DNA of 13,139 nucleotides from Strigomonas culicis (Eukaryota; Euglenozoa; Kinetoplastea; Trypanosomatida; Trypanosomatidae), in assembly GCA_000482145.1 (NCBI GenBank), contig AUXH01000539.1, positions 1 through 13,139 on the forward strand. Reading direction: 5' to 3'. Every line of letters begins with the position of its first letter. Positions within the stretch are counted from its first letter, which is position 1. Below are positions 1 through 8,938 of this stretch, in pieces. The position numbers and the translations under genes are program-made. The notes beneath the pieces are model-generated. The model worked only from the letters and a program-made list of their open reading frames with translations. It ran no database searches and was not told the origin of the DNA.

Positions 1-2
1 TA

Positions 3-3
<1 letters not shown>

Positions 4-48
<45 letters not shown>
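4..48. repeat. (TA)n microsatellite
   Basis: About 22 uninterrupted TA units fill the left edge of the window. They begin only a few bases past the stop codon of the uridylyltransferase gene, so in the transcript they form the start of its 3' UTR. The window appears to end here because the repeat is hard to assemble across (inference). Confidence 0.95.
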
Positions 49-55
<7 letters not shown>

Positions 56-56
<1 letters not shown>

Positions 57-2809
57 TATTTGTGAACAAGGAGTCGCCAGAGCTGTCCCGTCGCGCGGCC
101 CAGCTGCCCATGGCGGCGCACCGCGTTGCTGCTGCCGGCGGCGGCAGCGCTGTAGAGGCGCCGCTGCGGCGTTGCGGCGGTGACCACCATCCGCCGGCCG
201 CCCTGCGGCGGTGGCGGCGGCGGTGGCGGGCGGGCGGGCAGGGGCCGCAGCGCCGCCCACGGCTGCGACCAGCACACCCACGGCGGCGTCAGCCGCAGAT
301 AGCCCTCCGTCAGCGCTCGCTGCAGCTGCGCGGCGAGTCCGGGGGCGAGGGGGGCGGCGCTGGCCGCGTCCTCCGCGGCCAGCGGCAGCACGCCCGGCGG
401 CGGCGCCGCGCGCCGCACGACGCCGAGCTCGCGGCGGAAGCCCACCGTGCCGCCACCCTCGTCCAGGCGGAGCTTCAGCCCCAGGCGGTGAAGCAGCTGC
501 TGCAGGTTCCAGCTCTTGGAGGCAACCTGGAAGGCGGTGGGCGCCTGCCGCCTGAAGAGCTGCTCCAGCTCCGTGAGGGGGATCGCGGCCGGCGGCGGCC
601 GCGCGGCGAGCGCGCGCAGCGCGACGGACGTCAGCATGTACAGCGCGCGCAGCGGTACGGAGTCGCGCGGCAGCGCGGTCGCCACGGTGTCCCCCGGCGC
701 GAGCCGCGCGTGTGGCTGCGCCGACTCATCGCCTTCCATCGCCTGGAGAAAGATGGGGCGGTGGCGCAGCATCCGCGCTTCGCGCGCCTCCGACGGGCTC
801 GGCAGCGGCGCGGCAGGCGGCGGGGATGATGGCGGCGCGGCGCCCGCGCGCGCGGCCGCGGCAAACACGCACGAGGCGGCGGGCGCGTCCTTCAGCAGCG
901 AAACCAGAGCGCGGTGCAGCTCCGCCAGCACGTGGCAGGTCTTGGTGATGCCCATGTGGCGGCCGAGGTTGAGGTTCTCCTCGTAGGGGTCCTCAATACA
1001 GAAGGCGTAGCGCGTCACGTGGCGGTGGGTGCCGCCGCCGCCGCCGGGGCCGGTGGTCAGCTCCTCCGTGTCCCAGCCCAGCCGCCGCTTTGTCGTGAGC
1101 CCGGGGCGGTTGAGCGACACGACGTGCCGCGTCCAGTCGAACTCGCAGGCGTAGAAGTAGAAGAAGCCGACCAGCAGCTCGCCGGCGGCGCCGTCGCTGT
1201 GGCTCGCGGCGGGGTCCACGAGCGGGGTGTAGGGCGGGTCCAGCGGCGGCGCGAGCGGCCCGCGCAGCCGCTCCGACACATCCGCGACGGGGTCCACATA
1301 GGCGACGTGCCCCTTCTGCACGAGGTAGTAGATCCACATGATGTTGATCGCGTAGCTTGTGAGGTACCCGTGGGCGCTATTGTTGATGCCACACGTTTTG
1401 GACCACTCCTTGAGCACAATCGCGCCCGTCCGCGCGCACGGGTGCTGGGCGAGGCAGCGGTGCAGGAAGACAGAGTTGCGGATGCCGAAGACGCGAAAGC
1501 TGAGGTCGAAGTCGATGTTGAAGAGCTCCGGACGCACCTCCTCGTGCAGTGGCTGTGCCCGCACACGCAGGGTGGGCGTGAGCAGCTGGAAGGTGGCCGT
1601 CGCGGCCCGCACCGCGGCGGTCGTGCTGTCAAGGGTGGCGCAGTAGCTCGTGCCGTCCCTGTTCCACCAGCTCTGCAGCAGCGCACCGCCGCCGCTGCCG
1701 CCGCCGCGTAGCCGCTGCTGGATGGAGCCCTCGAGCAGCACGCGGTCGGCGGCGGTCGCAGGTTCGCTCAGCTGATAGCGCACCGTGCGCGCGATGACGT
1801 GCTCCGCCTCCAGCCGCGTGTCGGGGTCGGCGACCGCGCCGCCCCCGCCGTACACGCGCCGCAGGTGCGCGCGGCAGGCCTCCGAGAGCCGAATCGGCGC
1901 CGAGGCGTGGTGCTTCACGATTGGCACGCGCGCGTGGGCGATGGGCGCCAAGTTGAAGTAGGAGAAGCCGACGCGCCGCAGCAGCTCCGTGACGCTGCGC
2001 ACCGCGTTGCGCTCCGCCGGCGGCCACACCCCCTGTTCGTGCTGCGCGACATCCACCACCGTGAAGTCGATGTCCGCGACGCCGTCCCAGCAGCCGAGCG
2101 CGACGCTGCTGCCAAAGATAAACACCTGCGCCTGCGGGTGCCACTGCTGGACGATGAGCTCCAGCTGCTGCCGCGCCGCGTGCGCCTCGCGCATCTTCGC
2201 CGCGCCGGCGTCGCGCTCGCGCGCCATGCGGCGCATGAGCTCGCCAATCGCGGCGTTCTGCGCGGCGTTGCGCTGCCGCAGCGCCGCCCAGTGCGGCCGC
2301 AGCTTGCGCGTCACGTCGGTCAGGCGCGCGTAGTCAGGGAAGTGGCTCGCACCGTGCAGCGCGACGGCGTGCGCGTGGAGCGCCTCGTAGGAGTGGAAGA
2401 CGAGGTGCGGGCAGACATCGCAGCAGACAACACACGCGTCCGCGTCGGCGCGCGCCTCGGCGGCGTCGTCGCCCAACGTGGCCTCCTCCTCCTCCTCCTC
2501 CTCTAGTTCGAATTGTTCTTCCGCTTCTTCTTCTACCTCCTCTACCTCCTCCTTGTCCGAGACCGGCTTGCCAGCAGCGGTGGTGGCTGCTGCTGCCGCC
2601 GCCGCCGGGTCCTTAACAGTCACCTCCACCACGGTCGCACCAGCGGCGTCGGTGGCGGCGGCCCTTGCGTGGCGCTTTGTCAGTCGCTGCTTCTTCGCAG
2701 GGGGTGGCTCGAGCGGGGGCGAGGAGCCCTCACCGCCACTCGTGTTCGTGGCGGCGGCTCCCTTGGCCACCTGCAGCTCCTTCTCCACGAGACGCGAGTA
2801 CTTGCTCAT
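56..2809 (-). CDS. RET1: RET1-type terminal uridylyltransferase (mitochondrial TUTase)
   Basis: 917-aa nucleotidyltransferase of the DNA polymerase-beta superfamily. In kinetoplastids RET1 adds uridines to the 3' ends of guide RNAs, rRNAs and mRNAs in the mitochondrion. Seen here: an acidic, low-complexity N-terminal region (about residues 86-124); a Cys/His cluster at 126-152 with C130-x2-C133 and H147-x4-H152, fitting the N-terminal zinc finger of RET1; a helical linker; a catalytic helical turn G233-S-S followed by D246-I-D248; a third carboxylate at D433 or D435; a base-recognition region at 473-500 (CGINNSAHGYLTSY); and a PAP-associated segment with ENLNLGRHMG at 611-620. The insertion between the DxD pair and the third Asp also fits RET1. 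Length is close to the roughly 1000 aa usual for the family. The ATG at 2809 is the first after an in-frame TAG eight codons or fewer upstream. Oddities: no obvious mitochondrial presequence, a basic cluster at 39-49, and Pro/Ala/Gly-rich C-terminal stretches (8 Pro at 861-868). A different TUTase is possible but less likely because of the zinc finger. Confidence 0.86.
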
Positions 2810-3232
2810 CGCAGGTGGAGGACTATAACTAAATATTACGACACACTTTTTTTTTTTTCACAACCCCCCTTTCCCTCTTTTCTGTTGTACTTACTTAATA
2901 GTCTACTTAATGGACTTCACCGGACAAAGAAACAAAAACAAAAACAAAACAAAGAATAATTAGGAAAGAAAGCGAGAGAAAGATAGTTACAACTGCACGT
3001 ACCTAAAGAAGCACCTCCTTTTTCCACATACACACACACATTTGAACGCCAATAGACGGGGTAGCTACTGGACTTCTCATGTTTTTTTTTTTTTTGACGC
3101 TACAGAGTATGTTAGTAATACCTATAAGGAAAAAAAAAGAATCATGAAAAGTATTCAATGACAAAAAAAAAAAAGAAGCTGTGGTAACGGTGCGATGAGT
3201 TATATATATATGTATGCATACGCTCCATTCGC
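2810..3232 (-). other. Spacer: RET1 5' leader and kinase 3' UTR
   Basis: A 423-base AT-rich spacer without a convincing gene. In the sense of the minus-strand transcript it carries, from 3' to 5' in window numbering, the RET1 leader with a 12-A run (2847-2858), a long T/C tract with a candidate splice acceptor, a short (CA)n stretch near 3028, a 14-base homopolymer (3082-3095), and two further T-rich tracts (about 3128-3136 and 3162-3173). Short ORFs here are products of low complexity. Confidence 0.7.
2915..2992 (-). promoter_or_regulatory. Candidate spliced-leader trans-splice acceptor for RET1
   Basis: On the minus strand a T/C-rich stretch of about 76 bases without any AG (2992-2917) ends at the AG at 2916-2915. 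Use of this site gives a leader of about 105 bases containing no upstream ATG. A second good candidate is the AG at 3123-3122 behind a T8-CC tract, but the longer leader it would create contains several upstream ATGs, so the nearer site is preferred. Confidence 0.55.
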
Positions 3233-4171
3233 TCACAGCTTACTAGTGGCGGCCTGCCCCACCTCGTCCTTCACCTCCACTTCCGGCAGCAAGTGCAGCA
3301 CCACGTCCGCGTTGCCCTTTGTCGTGTCCACCAGGTCGCCGTTCTTCGCATCGCTGCCCTTCGCGCGCTTCTCTGCGACCTCCTGCGGGACCTTCCACGC
3401 CCGCATGTGGCGCCGCACGAGCTGCCGCAGGCACACGTCTGGGTCGCAGTCAAGGAAGAGCCGCACATGGAAGCAGCGGAAAACGGCTGCCCAGTCCTCC
3501 TCTTTCCGCTTCTTGTTGTACAGCACATAGTTGCCCTCGACGAGGACGACGCCGGCCGAGGCCGGGATGCAAATCTGCTGCTCCACGGGGTCCCCGCGGC
3601 CGTGGTCGAATGAGGGCACCAGCACGTCCATGTAAACGGGCGACACCGCCGCCGCCTCGGCCTTCGCGGCCACGGCCGCGTCGATGCGCGCCTTGGCGGG
3701 CGCCGCTTGCGCGCGCGGAGTGTGGGAGGTGACGAGCTGCCGCAGGTCGCGCTGCAGCTTCGCCGCGTTGAAGGTCCACTCCGCGCCGCGCCGCTGAAAG
3801 GCGCGGCGCGGGTTCGACATGCGCTGCAGCTCCTTCTTGTAGTAGTGGTAGCCGTCCATCGGCATGACGCACACGCCGGTGGGCGCCGGCACCGGGCGCG
3901 CGGTGCTGCCGTACAGCTTCTGGAGCCGCTCCTGGAGCCGCGCGGCGAGGTAGGCGACGACGGTGGTCTTGCCGCTGCCGGGGCGACCCGCCAGTGCGAC
4001 CAGCACGCGCGGCGGCGGCAGGAGCGGCGACACGTCGGCGCCGGGGTGCTCGTGTAGTGCCTGCTGCTGCGCTGCGTAGAGCTTGTACTGCTGGTCGTAG
4101 GCGGCCACCACCGCCGTCACCGCCTTCTCCAGGTCGGCATCGGAGAAGTACTTCAGCTTTGGGGTCGTCAT
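3233..4171 (-). CDS. P-loop kinase of the uridine kinase/Yfh7-like family with a glycosomal (PTS1) tail
   Basis: 312-aa protein with a Walker A motif GRPGSGKTT at residues 62-70, an MDGYHYYKKEL segment at 105-115 with the likely catalytic base D106, an RRGAEWTFN motif at 127-135, a PSFDHGRGDP segment at 186-195, VVLVEGNYVLYN at 208-219, and a lid-like helix from 247 to 284 with RRH, EKRAKGSDAKN and LVD. This order is that of the phosphoribulokinase/uridine kinase class, most like yeast Yfh7 and bacterial small-molecule kinases, whose substrates are mostly unproven. An Ala-rich insertion lies at about 150-178. The last residues are Ser-Lys-Leu, a canonical type 1 peroxisomal targeting signal, which in trypanosomatids sends proteins to the glycosome. 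The start is the ATG at 4171; a GTG three codons upstream is not expected to be used in a eukaryote. Substrate unknown: nucleoside, nicotinamide riboside or sugar are all open. Confidence 0.82.
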   Translation of the reverse strand: MTTPKLKYFSDADLEKAVTAVVAAYDQQYKLYAAQQQALHEHPGADVSPLLPPPRVLVALAGRPGSGKTTVVAYLAARLQERLQKLYGSTARPVPAPTGVCVMPMDGYHYYKKELQRMSNPRRAFQRRGAEWTFNAAKLQRDLRQLVTSHTPRAQAAPAKARIDAAVAAKAEAAAVSPVYMDVLVPSFDHGRGDPVEQQICIPASAGVVLVEGNYVLYNKKRKEEDWAAVFRCFHVRLFLDCDPDVCLRQLVRRHMRAWKVPQEVAEKRAKGSDAKNGDLVDTTKGNADVVLHLLPEVEVKDEVGQAATSKL

Positions 4172-4280
4172 GAGTGTCACGGTCTGCGCCTCCTTGATGT
4201 ACGGTTTCGATATAGAGGATACCTATTTGTTTCTATGTTTTTTTTTTTTGTAGATATTTAGCAGTCACTTTTGTTTTGGG

Positions 4281-4343
4281 CTCGAAGGAGGATAAAACCC
4301 AACCAACAGACATCCACCACGGGATAGAGAGAAGAAAGGAAGC
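4281..4343 (-). promoter_or_regulatory. Candidate trans-splice acceptor for the kinase gene
   Basis: A 23-base pyrimidine-rich tract (4343-4321) and a second short one (TCCTCCTTC) lead to the first downstream AG at 4282-4281; there is no AG between. The resulting leader is about 109 bases and free of upstream ATGs. Confidence 0.6.
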
Positions 4344-4494
4344 GGTTTGCAACATAGCAAAGTGGATTCCATTTTCCATCTTGAACCGTATCTATATAGA
4401 ATGCTTCATATATATATACTTTTTTTTTTGAAAACAATAATAGTGATAATTATAATAGTAAGAATGTACCAGCAACATCTGATACGGCAGTATA

Positions 4495-4515
4495 TGGAAC
4501 ACATGAAGTGTTCCA
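4495..4515 (-). other. Perfect 8-bp hairpin in the antiporter 3' UTR
   Basis: TGGAACAC at 4495-4502 is the exact reverse complement of GTGTTCCA at 4508-4515, separated by a 5-base loop. In the minus-strand transcript this folds into a short stem-loop within the AU-rich 3' region of the antiporter mRNA. It lacks a following U-tract and is not a bacterial terminator. A regulatory role is only a possibility. Confidence 0.5.
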
Positions 4516-4883
4516 GATGGGAAGTAGAACGTAAAAAGTAATAATAATAATAGCACTGATAATGAAGAATCTTCATAAGCTGCACTTGCGTTCGTTGCAC
4601 ACCGAGAGTTGGTGTTCTTCAAAACGGTATAATAATAAGCAATAAAGCATGTATAGCATCGTTTCCCTTGTCCTTTATTTTTCTTTAACATCTAATCATA
4701 ATATATAGAGAGCGAGAAACAAATCATGTTTTTTTTTTTTTTGCGATTTGTTTGAAAAGCAAGCAAAGAACTAAGCATAAGGATTCGGAAAATGGACGAA
4801 ACTGACAAAGAAGAAGATACAGATGCGATGCTAAGAACAGCATCAAAAAGGAAAGTACTATCATCTTTTTCCTTCCTTCCGTA

Positions 4884-7151
4884 CTACTTTCTCTTTCGCG
4901 GCTCCTGCTCTTCCACAGGCTCATTCCAGCCCTGCGTCGGATGGTGGGCCCCGCGACCGTCCTCTCCAGGCGCGCTGTCCGGCGCCGTGTGGGGGTTTAA
5001 CTCGCGACCCTCCGCGCCGCTGCCGCTGCCGCCCGTCGCCGGCTCCGCCTGCGCACCGCCGGGGCCTTCCTTGGTGAGCACGCGCATACCGCCGCGCACG
5101 AGCCCCAGCGATGCGACGGCGGCCAGGATCATGACGTAGGCGGCGCTCATCTGCTGCACGTAGTTCGCGTAGGTCTGCAGCTTGGCGTACTTTGCCATGG
5201 TCGCCGGGTCGGCCTGCTGCGCCTCGGTGAGCGCCGCGATGCGCTCGGCGACGAGGTTGGCCGCGATGGGGCCGACGGAGGCCTGCGCGGAGGCCTTGCC
5301 GAGGTACCCCACGCACACGAGAAGCTTCTCCTTGTAGGGCATCCCGCTGCCGAGCTGCAGTAGGAAGATGACGATGAAGCGCACCGCCGTGCTGCAGGCC
5401 AGGATGATGATGCACTTGGGAAAAAAGGACGCGTTGAAGATGGCCGTGATGCTGATCTTCGCGCCCATCGTCGCGAAGAGCACCGGCATCATCACCTGAT
5501 CCCACGTGAAGGCGAGCCAGTTGCCGAGGTACTTCTTCTGCTGCTCGTACTCCTTCACGCCGTCGCGCAGCCAGAGGTGCGACACGGTCGCCGCGAAGAG
5601 CACGCACATGGTGCAGCCGCCGCCGGCGAGGTTCTCCTTGTACCCGAAGAACACCATGGTGAAGCTGAGGCTGATGAAGATGAAGAAGGAGAGGTCCAGC
5701 GTCGAGTAGAAGTGCTGACGCTCGTACTTGCCATTCGGCAGCCGCGCCGCCTCGCGCTTCAGCGTCTCCACGAGGTAGAAGAAGCCAAAGCCGAAGCCGA
5801 TGCCGAGGAGGGCGCCGCCGATGAACTGCACGGGGCCTAGCAACACGGACAGCCACAGCGCCTGGTCGTAGAAGATGAGGCCGATGATGAAGTTCGCGCA
5901 CCAGACGCCGACCGCGATCTCGACGCCGACGGCCGACAGCATTAACGATAGCGGCCCGATGCCGCGGCCGTAGCCGAGCTCCTGGAGGTACAGGGTGCCG
6001 GGCACGACCACCGCCGGGCTCACGATGCTGCACAGCATGCCCTGCAGGAAGGCCCAGTTGTAGTCGTTCTCGTAGTCGAAGATGCGGTTCGCGAGGAGGC
6101 TGTGCGCGACCCCTTCGATGGCGAAGGGCAGCGTCGCGAGCAGGATGCTCTGCTTCCAGTGGGGGAGGATGCCCATGATGGACAGCGAGTACCCCGCGCG
6201 CGCCAGAATGACGGTCAGGCCCAGCTTGCTGCAGATGTCGAACACCTGCCGCACAATGCCACCGGTGAGATAGTGCAGCGAGGGGATGTTGTTCCACATG
6301 ATGCCGACCCACAGCACGCCGACGAGCGGTGGTATCTGCAGCAGTCGGCACACAAGGCCGCCGACGACGGCGGACACGATGATGAGCACGCACGGGTCCC
6401 ACACGTAGCCGCCGGGCTGGACGAGCGTTCGGGGCAGCATGTTCCACGCCAGGAACCAGAGGAGCACAAGGAAGAGCAGGCGGATGACGATGTTCAGCAG
6501 CCGCAGCGACATGCGGCGGCCGCCGAGCGCGATTATGATGCCGTGGTGCCAGGAGTAGCGCAGCTCCCACCGCCGCTCGCCGGCGCCGCACTCGCGGATG
6601 TTCGGCAGGAACCAGTTGCTGCCCGTGTAGGGCAGCAGCGAGTACACGTCCTTCGTGGCGACCGTCTCGGCCATATCCGCGATGAACACGAGATCGTCCT
6701 CGTCCAGCTGGTAGATCTGGTGGGCGAGCGGCAGCAGGTGCGGCGGCAGCTTTGTCGTGTGGGCGTGCTCGACGAAGGAGGCGCTGTACGGCAGCATCGG
6801 CTTCCTGCTGTCGCCGCCGTGGTGGCCGGCGCTGTCACTGGTGTCCGGCTGCGCGCGCCCGTCCCCCGGCGCCGCGGCGTGGTGCGCGTTCGAGTGGCTG
6901 CGTCGCGCGTCCTGCGCCTGGCGGGTGCTGGGCCACTCACTGAGTGAGAGATAGCGATAGCGGTCGCGCGCCTCCTCGCCGGCGGAGGGCCGCACGAGCA
7001 CCACCACATTGTCATGCGACGCGGCACGATCGCCGCGCACCTCCGGCGTGAGGCTGCGCGCAAACAAGCTGTCCGCGTTGGCGTCCGCCGCGTCGAGCGC
7101 GAAGGCGCTGCCCTCGGGCGCCCCGGCCTCGCTGCGCTGGTTGGCATCCAT
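4884..7151 (-). CDS. SLC9B/NHA-type (CPA2) cation/proton antiporter homologue
   Basis: 755-aa membrane protein with roughly 13 hydrophobic helices between residues 217 and 690, framed by a 200-residue hydrophilic N-terminal part and a 65-residue Gly/Pro/charge-rich C-terminal tail. Family marks: LIIVSAVVGGLVCRLLQIPPLVG (about 256-278), the SPAVVVPGTLYLQELGYG segment (378-395) typical of the NHA1/NHA2 branch, WDQVMMPVLFATMGAKISI near 550-568, and GYLGKASAQASVG at 615-627. Relatives exchange Na+ or Li+ for protons across plasma or organelle membranes. The Asp-Asp pair expected about 27 residues after SPAVVVP is replaced by E411-I412, so ion coupling may differ. The ATG at 7151 is only 18 bases after a textbook splice acceptor, which fixes the start. 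Membrane location cannot be read from sequence. Confidence 0.85.
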   Translation of the reverse strand: MDANQRSEAGAPEGSAFALDAADANADSLFARSLTPEVRGDRAASHDNVVVLVRPSAGEEARDRYRYLSLSEWPSTRQAQDARRSHSNAHHAAAPGDGRAQPDTSDSAGHHGGDSRKPMLPYSASFVEHAHTTKLPPHLLPLAHQIYQLDEDDLVFIADMAETVATKDVYSLLPYTGSNWFLPNIRECGAGERRWELRYSWHHGIIIALGGRRMSLRLLNIVIRLLFLVLLWFLAWNMLPRTLVQPGGYVWDPCVLIIVSAVVGGLVCRLLQIPPLVGVLWVGIMWNNIPSLHYLTGGIVRQVFDICSKLGLTVILARAGYSLSIMGILPHWKQSILLATLPFAIEGVAHSLLANRIFDYENDYNWAFLQGMLCSIVSPAVVVPGTLYLQELGYGRGIGPLSLMLSAVGVEIAVGVWCANFIIGLIFYDQALWLSVLLGPVQFIGGALLGIGFGFGFFYLVETLKREAARLPNGKYERQHFYSTLDLSFFIFISLSFTMVFFGYKENLAGGGCTMCVLFAATVSHLWLRDGVKEYEQQKKYLGNWLAFTWDQVMMPVLFATMGAKISITAIFNASFFPKCIIILACSTAVRFIVIFLLQLGSGMPYKEKLLVCVGYLGKASAQASVGPIAANLVAERIAALTEAQQADPATMAKYAKLQTYANYVQQMSAAYVMILAAVASLGLVRGGMRVLTKEGPGGAQAEPATGGSGSGAEGRELNPHTAPDSAPGEDGRGAHHPTQGWNEPVEEQEPRKRK

Positions 7152-7679
7152 GGGTAAGGAGTGCGGATGCTGTAAGAGATAAGAGATGGATAAGTAACAA
7201 GCAACAAAACAAGCAAACTGAAAAATTTAGTAAATGTGAGTGTGTATACGGCTTGTAGGTGTTTTTTTTTATTCTTTGCACTTATTCCAAACGTTGGCAA
7301 CGTTCATGAAAAACAACAACAACAGCACCAAACATAGAGGTAAATGGAGGAAGTAATATCGTTATATAAGAATGAAAACATAATTTTGGAGTACATGCTA
7401 AAAAGCAAACAAACATGAAAAATGGCCATCATGCCAACTCTACCATTACATAATTTCTTTTTCTGTTTGATGTGCGTATCATACGCGTTAAAGTGAAACA
7501 AATTAATGATTATAAAAAAGACAACAATAACAAATCATACTTTTATCATTATGATGATGCTGAACACCGTTACAGTCCACATACGGTAGAATATGGACGT
7601 CAACATATGTGTGTGATACCTTCTCTTCAGAAAAAAAAATCAGAGAGAGAAAGAGAGAGGATGTGCTGCGTCTCGCCCA
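7152..7679 (-). other. Spacer: antiporter leader and 340-aa carrier 3' UTR
   Basis: A 528-base AT-rich spacer, rich in AAC/CAA-type triplets on the plus strand (for example 7305-7325), with a 9-base homopolymer at 7262-7270 and a GA-rich patch at 7637-7660 next to the carrier stop codon. No gene or RNA is recognised. Confidence 0.65.
7170..7215 (-). promoter_or_regulatory. Candidate trans-splice acceptor for the antiporter gene
   Basis: The minus strand reads TCTCTTATCTCTTACAG, a pyrimidine-rich tract ending in CAG at 7172-7170, with no earlier AG for about 45 bases. It leaves an 18-base leader before the ATG at 7151, short but within the range known for trypanosomatid mRNAs. Confidence 0.7.
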
Positions 7680-8702
7680 TCAGCTCTGGCCCTCGCTGCC
7701 AAAGACGAGCGCGCCGATGGCGGCGCGCAGCCCCATCGTCACGAAGCTGACGACGATACGAAAGCGCAGCCCCGCCCAGAGCGCCGTCACGCCCTCCTTC
7801 GCGGCGATCTGCCGCGCGCAGTCGATGGCACCGTCGTAGGGCGCGTTCACCTCGTCCGACGCGGTGAGGACGAGGCGGCGGCTGAGCACCTCCAGCGGCT
7901 GCGACACCACGTCCGCGACTAGGGCGAGGCCGCGCGCGACGAGGTACGGGTGCGCCACCTGCACCGTCTCGGGCACCAGCATGGAGGCCGCGATATAGAG
8001 CCCGCGGTAGGTCATGATGATGAAGGGGTCCAGCGTCGCGCCGCGGTAGAAGATGCGCCACCCGCCCTTCTTCGCGAGCCGCGCAGCCGCCTCCGTGGAC
8101 GTGCCGTAGCGATAGGCCTCCTCCACGAGCGGGGCCTCCGCGTCGCCCTCGGCCTCCTTCTGCTCCTTGGGCTCCGCGGTCGGGGCGACGATGTCGGCCA
8201 CGTAGTTCGTCGTCACCGTCTTGCGCACGCCGTTGTACGGCGACGCCACATAGACGGCGGCGCCGGTCGCCACCATGGAGAGCAGCAGCACCTCCGCGAC
8301 CCCCATGCTCTGCGCGTGCTGCTGCGGGATGACCGCCTGCAGCAGCATGAAGACGCTGTTCGACGCGAGCGCGTCGACGAGGCCGGCCGGCAGCGCGAAG
8401 ACAAAGTCCGTCAGCACGCCGCGCAGCAGCCCCGCCCAACCCTCCTTGCGCCAGATGCGCTGGAAGATGGCGCAGACGCCGCCGAAGCCGGCGGGCGGCA
8501 GCCGACCCTGCCGCACCAGCTCGCCCTCGACGGCGGTCAGCACCATGACGCGGTCCGCCGGCGACGCGACCGCGCGCTGGCCGAGGTCGAAGGCGATCTG
8601 CAGACTGAGGTCGAGGAGGTAGTCCGCGAGGGAGAAGGGGTACGCGGCAGGGTAGTGGCCGGGCGTGGGGGGCATCGGCTGCTGCGGAGCGGGTTGCGCC
8701 AT
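7680..8702 (-). CDS. ADP/ATP-carrier-like mitochondrial carrier family protein (340 aa)
   Basis: 340 aa with the three-repeat layout of the mitochondrial carrier family. Repeat 1: SPADRVMVL at 47-55, then EGELVRQGRLPPAGFGG (59-75) and EGWAGLLRG (87-95), in the register of ADP/ATP carriers. Repeat 2: SPYNGVRKTV at 154-163. Repeat 3: QPLEVLSRRLVL at 268-279, YDGAIDCARQIAAKEG (289-304) and LWAGLRFRI (308-316). The gate motif Px[DE]xx[KR] is incomplete: the first basic residue is M53, the second acid is N157, and the ADP/ATP-carrier signature RRRMMM is SRRLVL. Trypanosoma brucei has such non-canonical ADP/ATP-carrier-like proteins (MCP15 and MCP16), so this is a plausible counterpart; the substrate is unknown and may not be adenine nucleotide. 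A Pro-rich head and a charged loop (176-195) are additions. The start is the ATG at 8702; an in-frame ATG at 8873 would translate the splice tract and is rejected. Confidence 0.82.
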   Translation of the reverse strand: MAQPAPQQPMPPTPGHYPAAYPFSLADYLLDLSLQIAFDLGQRAVASPADRVMVLTAVEGELVRQGRLPPAGFGGVCAIFQRIWRKEGWAGLLRGVLTDFVFALPAGLVDALASNSVFMLLQAVIPQQHAQSMGVAEVLLLSMVATGAAVYVASPYNGVRKTVTTNYVADIVAPTAEPKEQKEAEGDAEAPLVEEAYRYGTSTEAAARLAKKGGWRIFYRGATLDPFIIMTYRGLYIAASMLVPETVQVAHPYLVARGLALVADVVSQPLEVLSRRLVLTASDEVNAPYDGAIDCARQIAAKEGVTALWAGLRFRIVVSFVTMGLRAAIGALVFGSEGQS

Positions 8703-8749
8703 GCGGAAAAAATTAAAAAAAAAATGAGATATCCTATTTCTTTTTGTTT

Positions 8750-8800
8750 CTGTTTTTTTTTTTTTGTTTGTCGATTGAGGGAGAGAGAGAGAGAGAGGTA
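8750..8800 (-). promoter_or_regulatory. Candidate trans-splice acceptor for the 340-aa carrier gene
   Basis: A (CT)n tract (8797-8776 on the minus strand) is followed by an A-run and the first AG at 8751-8750. The leader would be about 47 bases, without upstream ATG, and contains T-runs directly before the start codon. Confidence 0.55.
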
Positions 8801-8938
8801 AGGTGGAACGAATGGAAGGGGATACATATCGATGAAAAAGGGGGAATGAAAAGATGTAATGAGGGTCTTCCATATGTAAATGGGTGTGATTGTGAAGAAA
8901 CGATAGCGATACTAAGCACGGCGAGGGACACGCGGCTC

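Larger units (their letters stand above)
4172..4883 (-). other. Spacer: kinase 5' leader and antiporter 3' UTR
   Basis: A 712-base AT-rich spacer, the longest in the window. It holds the kinase leader with a 12-A run in transcript sense (4238-4249), its splice region, a small perfect hairpin (4495-4515), homopolymer runs at 4420-4429 and 4729-4742, and AU-rich trinucleotide stretches near 4540-4555. No gene, tRNA or transposon remnant is recognisable. Confidence 0.7.

Noticed and set aside
47..829. Plus-strand frames opposite RET1
   Set aside because: Low-complexity Arg/Ala/Gly translations opposite a well-supported enzyme.
2500..2515. GTTCGAATT-like string resembling a tRNA B box
   Set aside because: Lies inside the RET1 coding sequence, with no A box or cloverleaf around it.
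7577..7613. Inverted repeat around CACATA and TATGTG
   Set aside because: Only six pairs with a loop of more than 20 bases, in sequence where such matches are common by chance.
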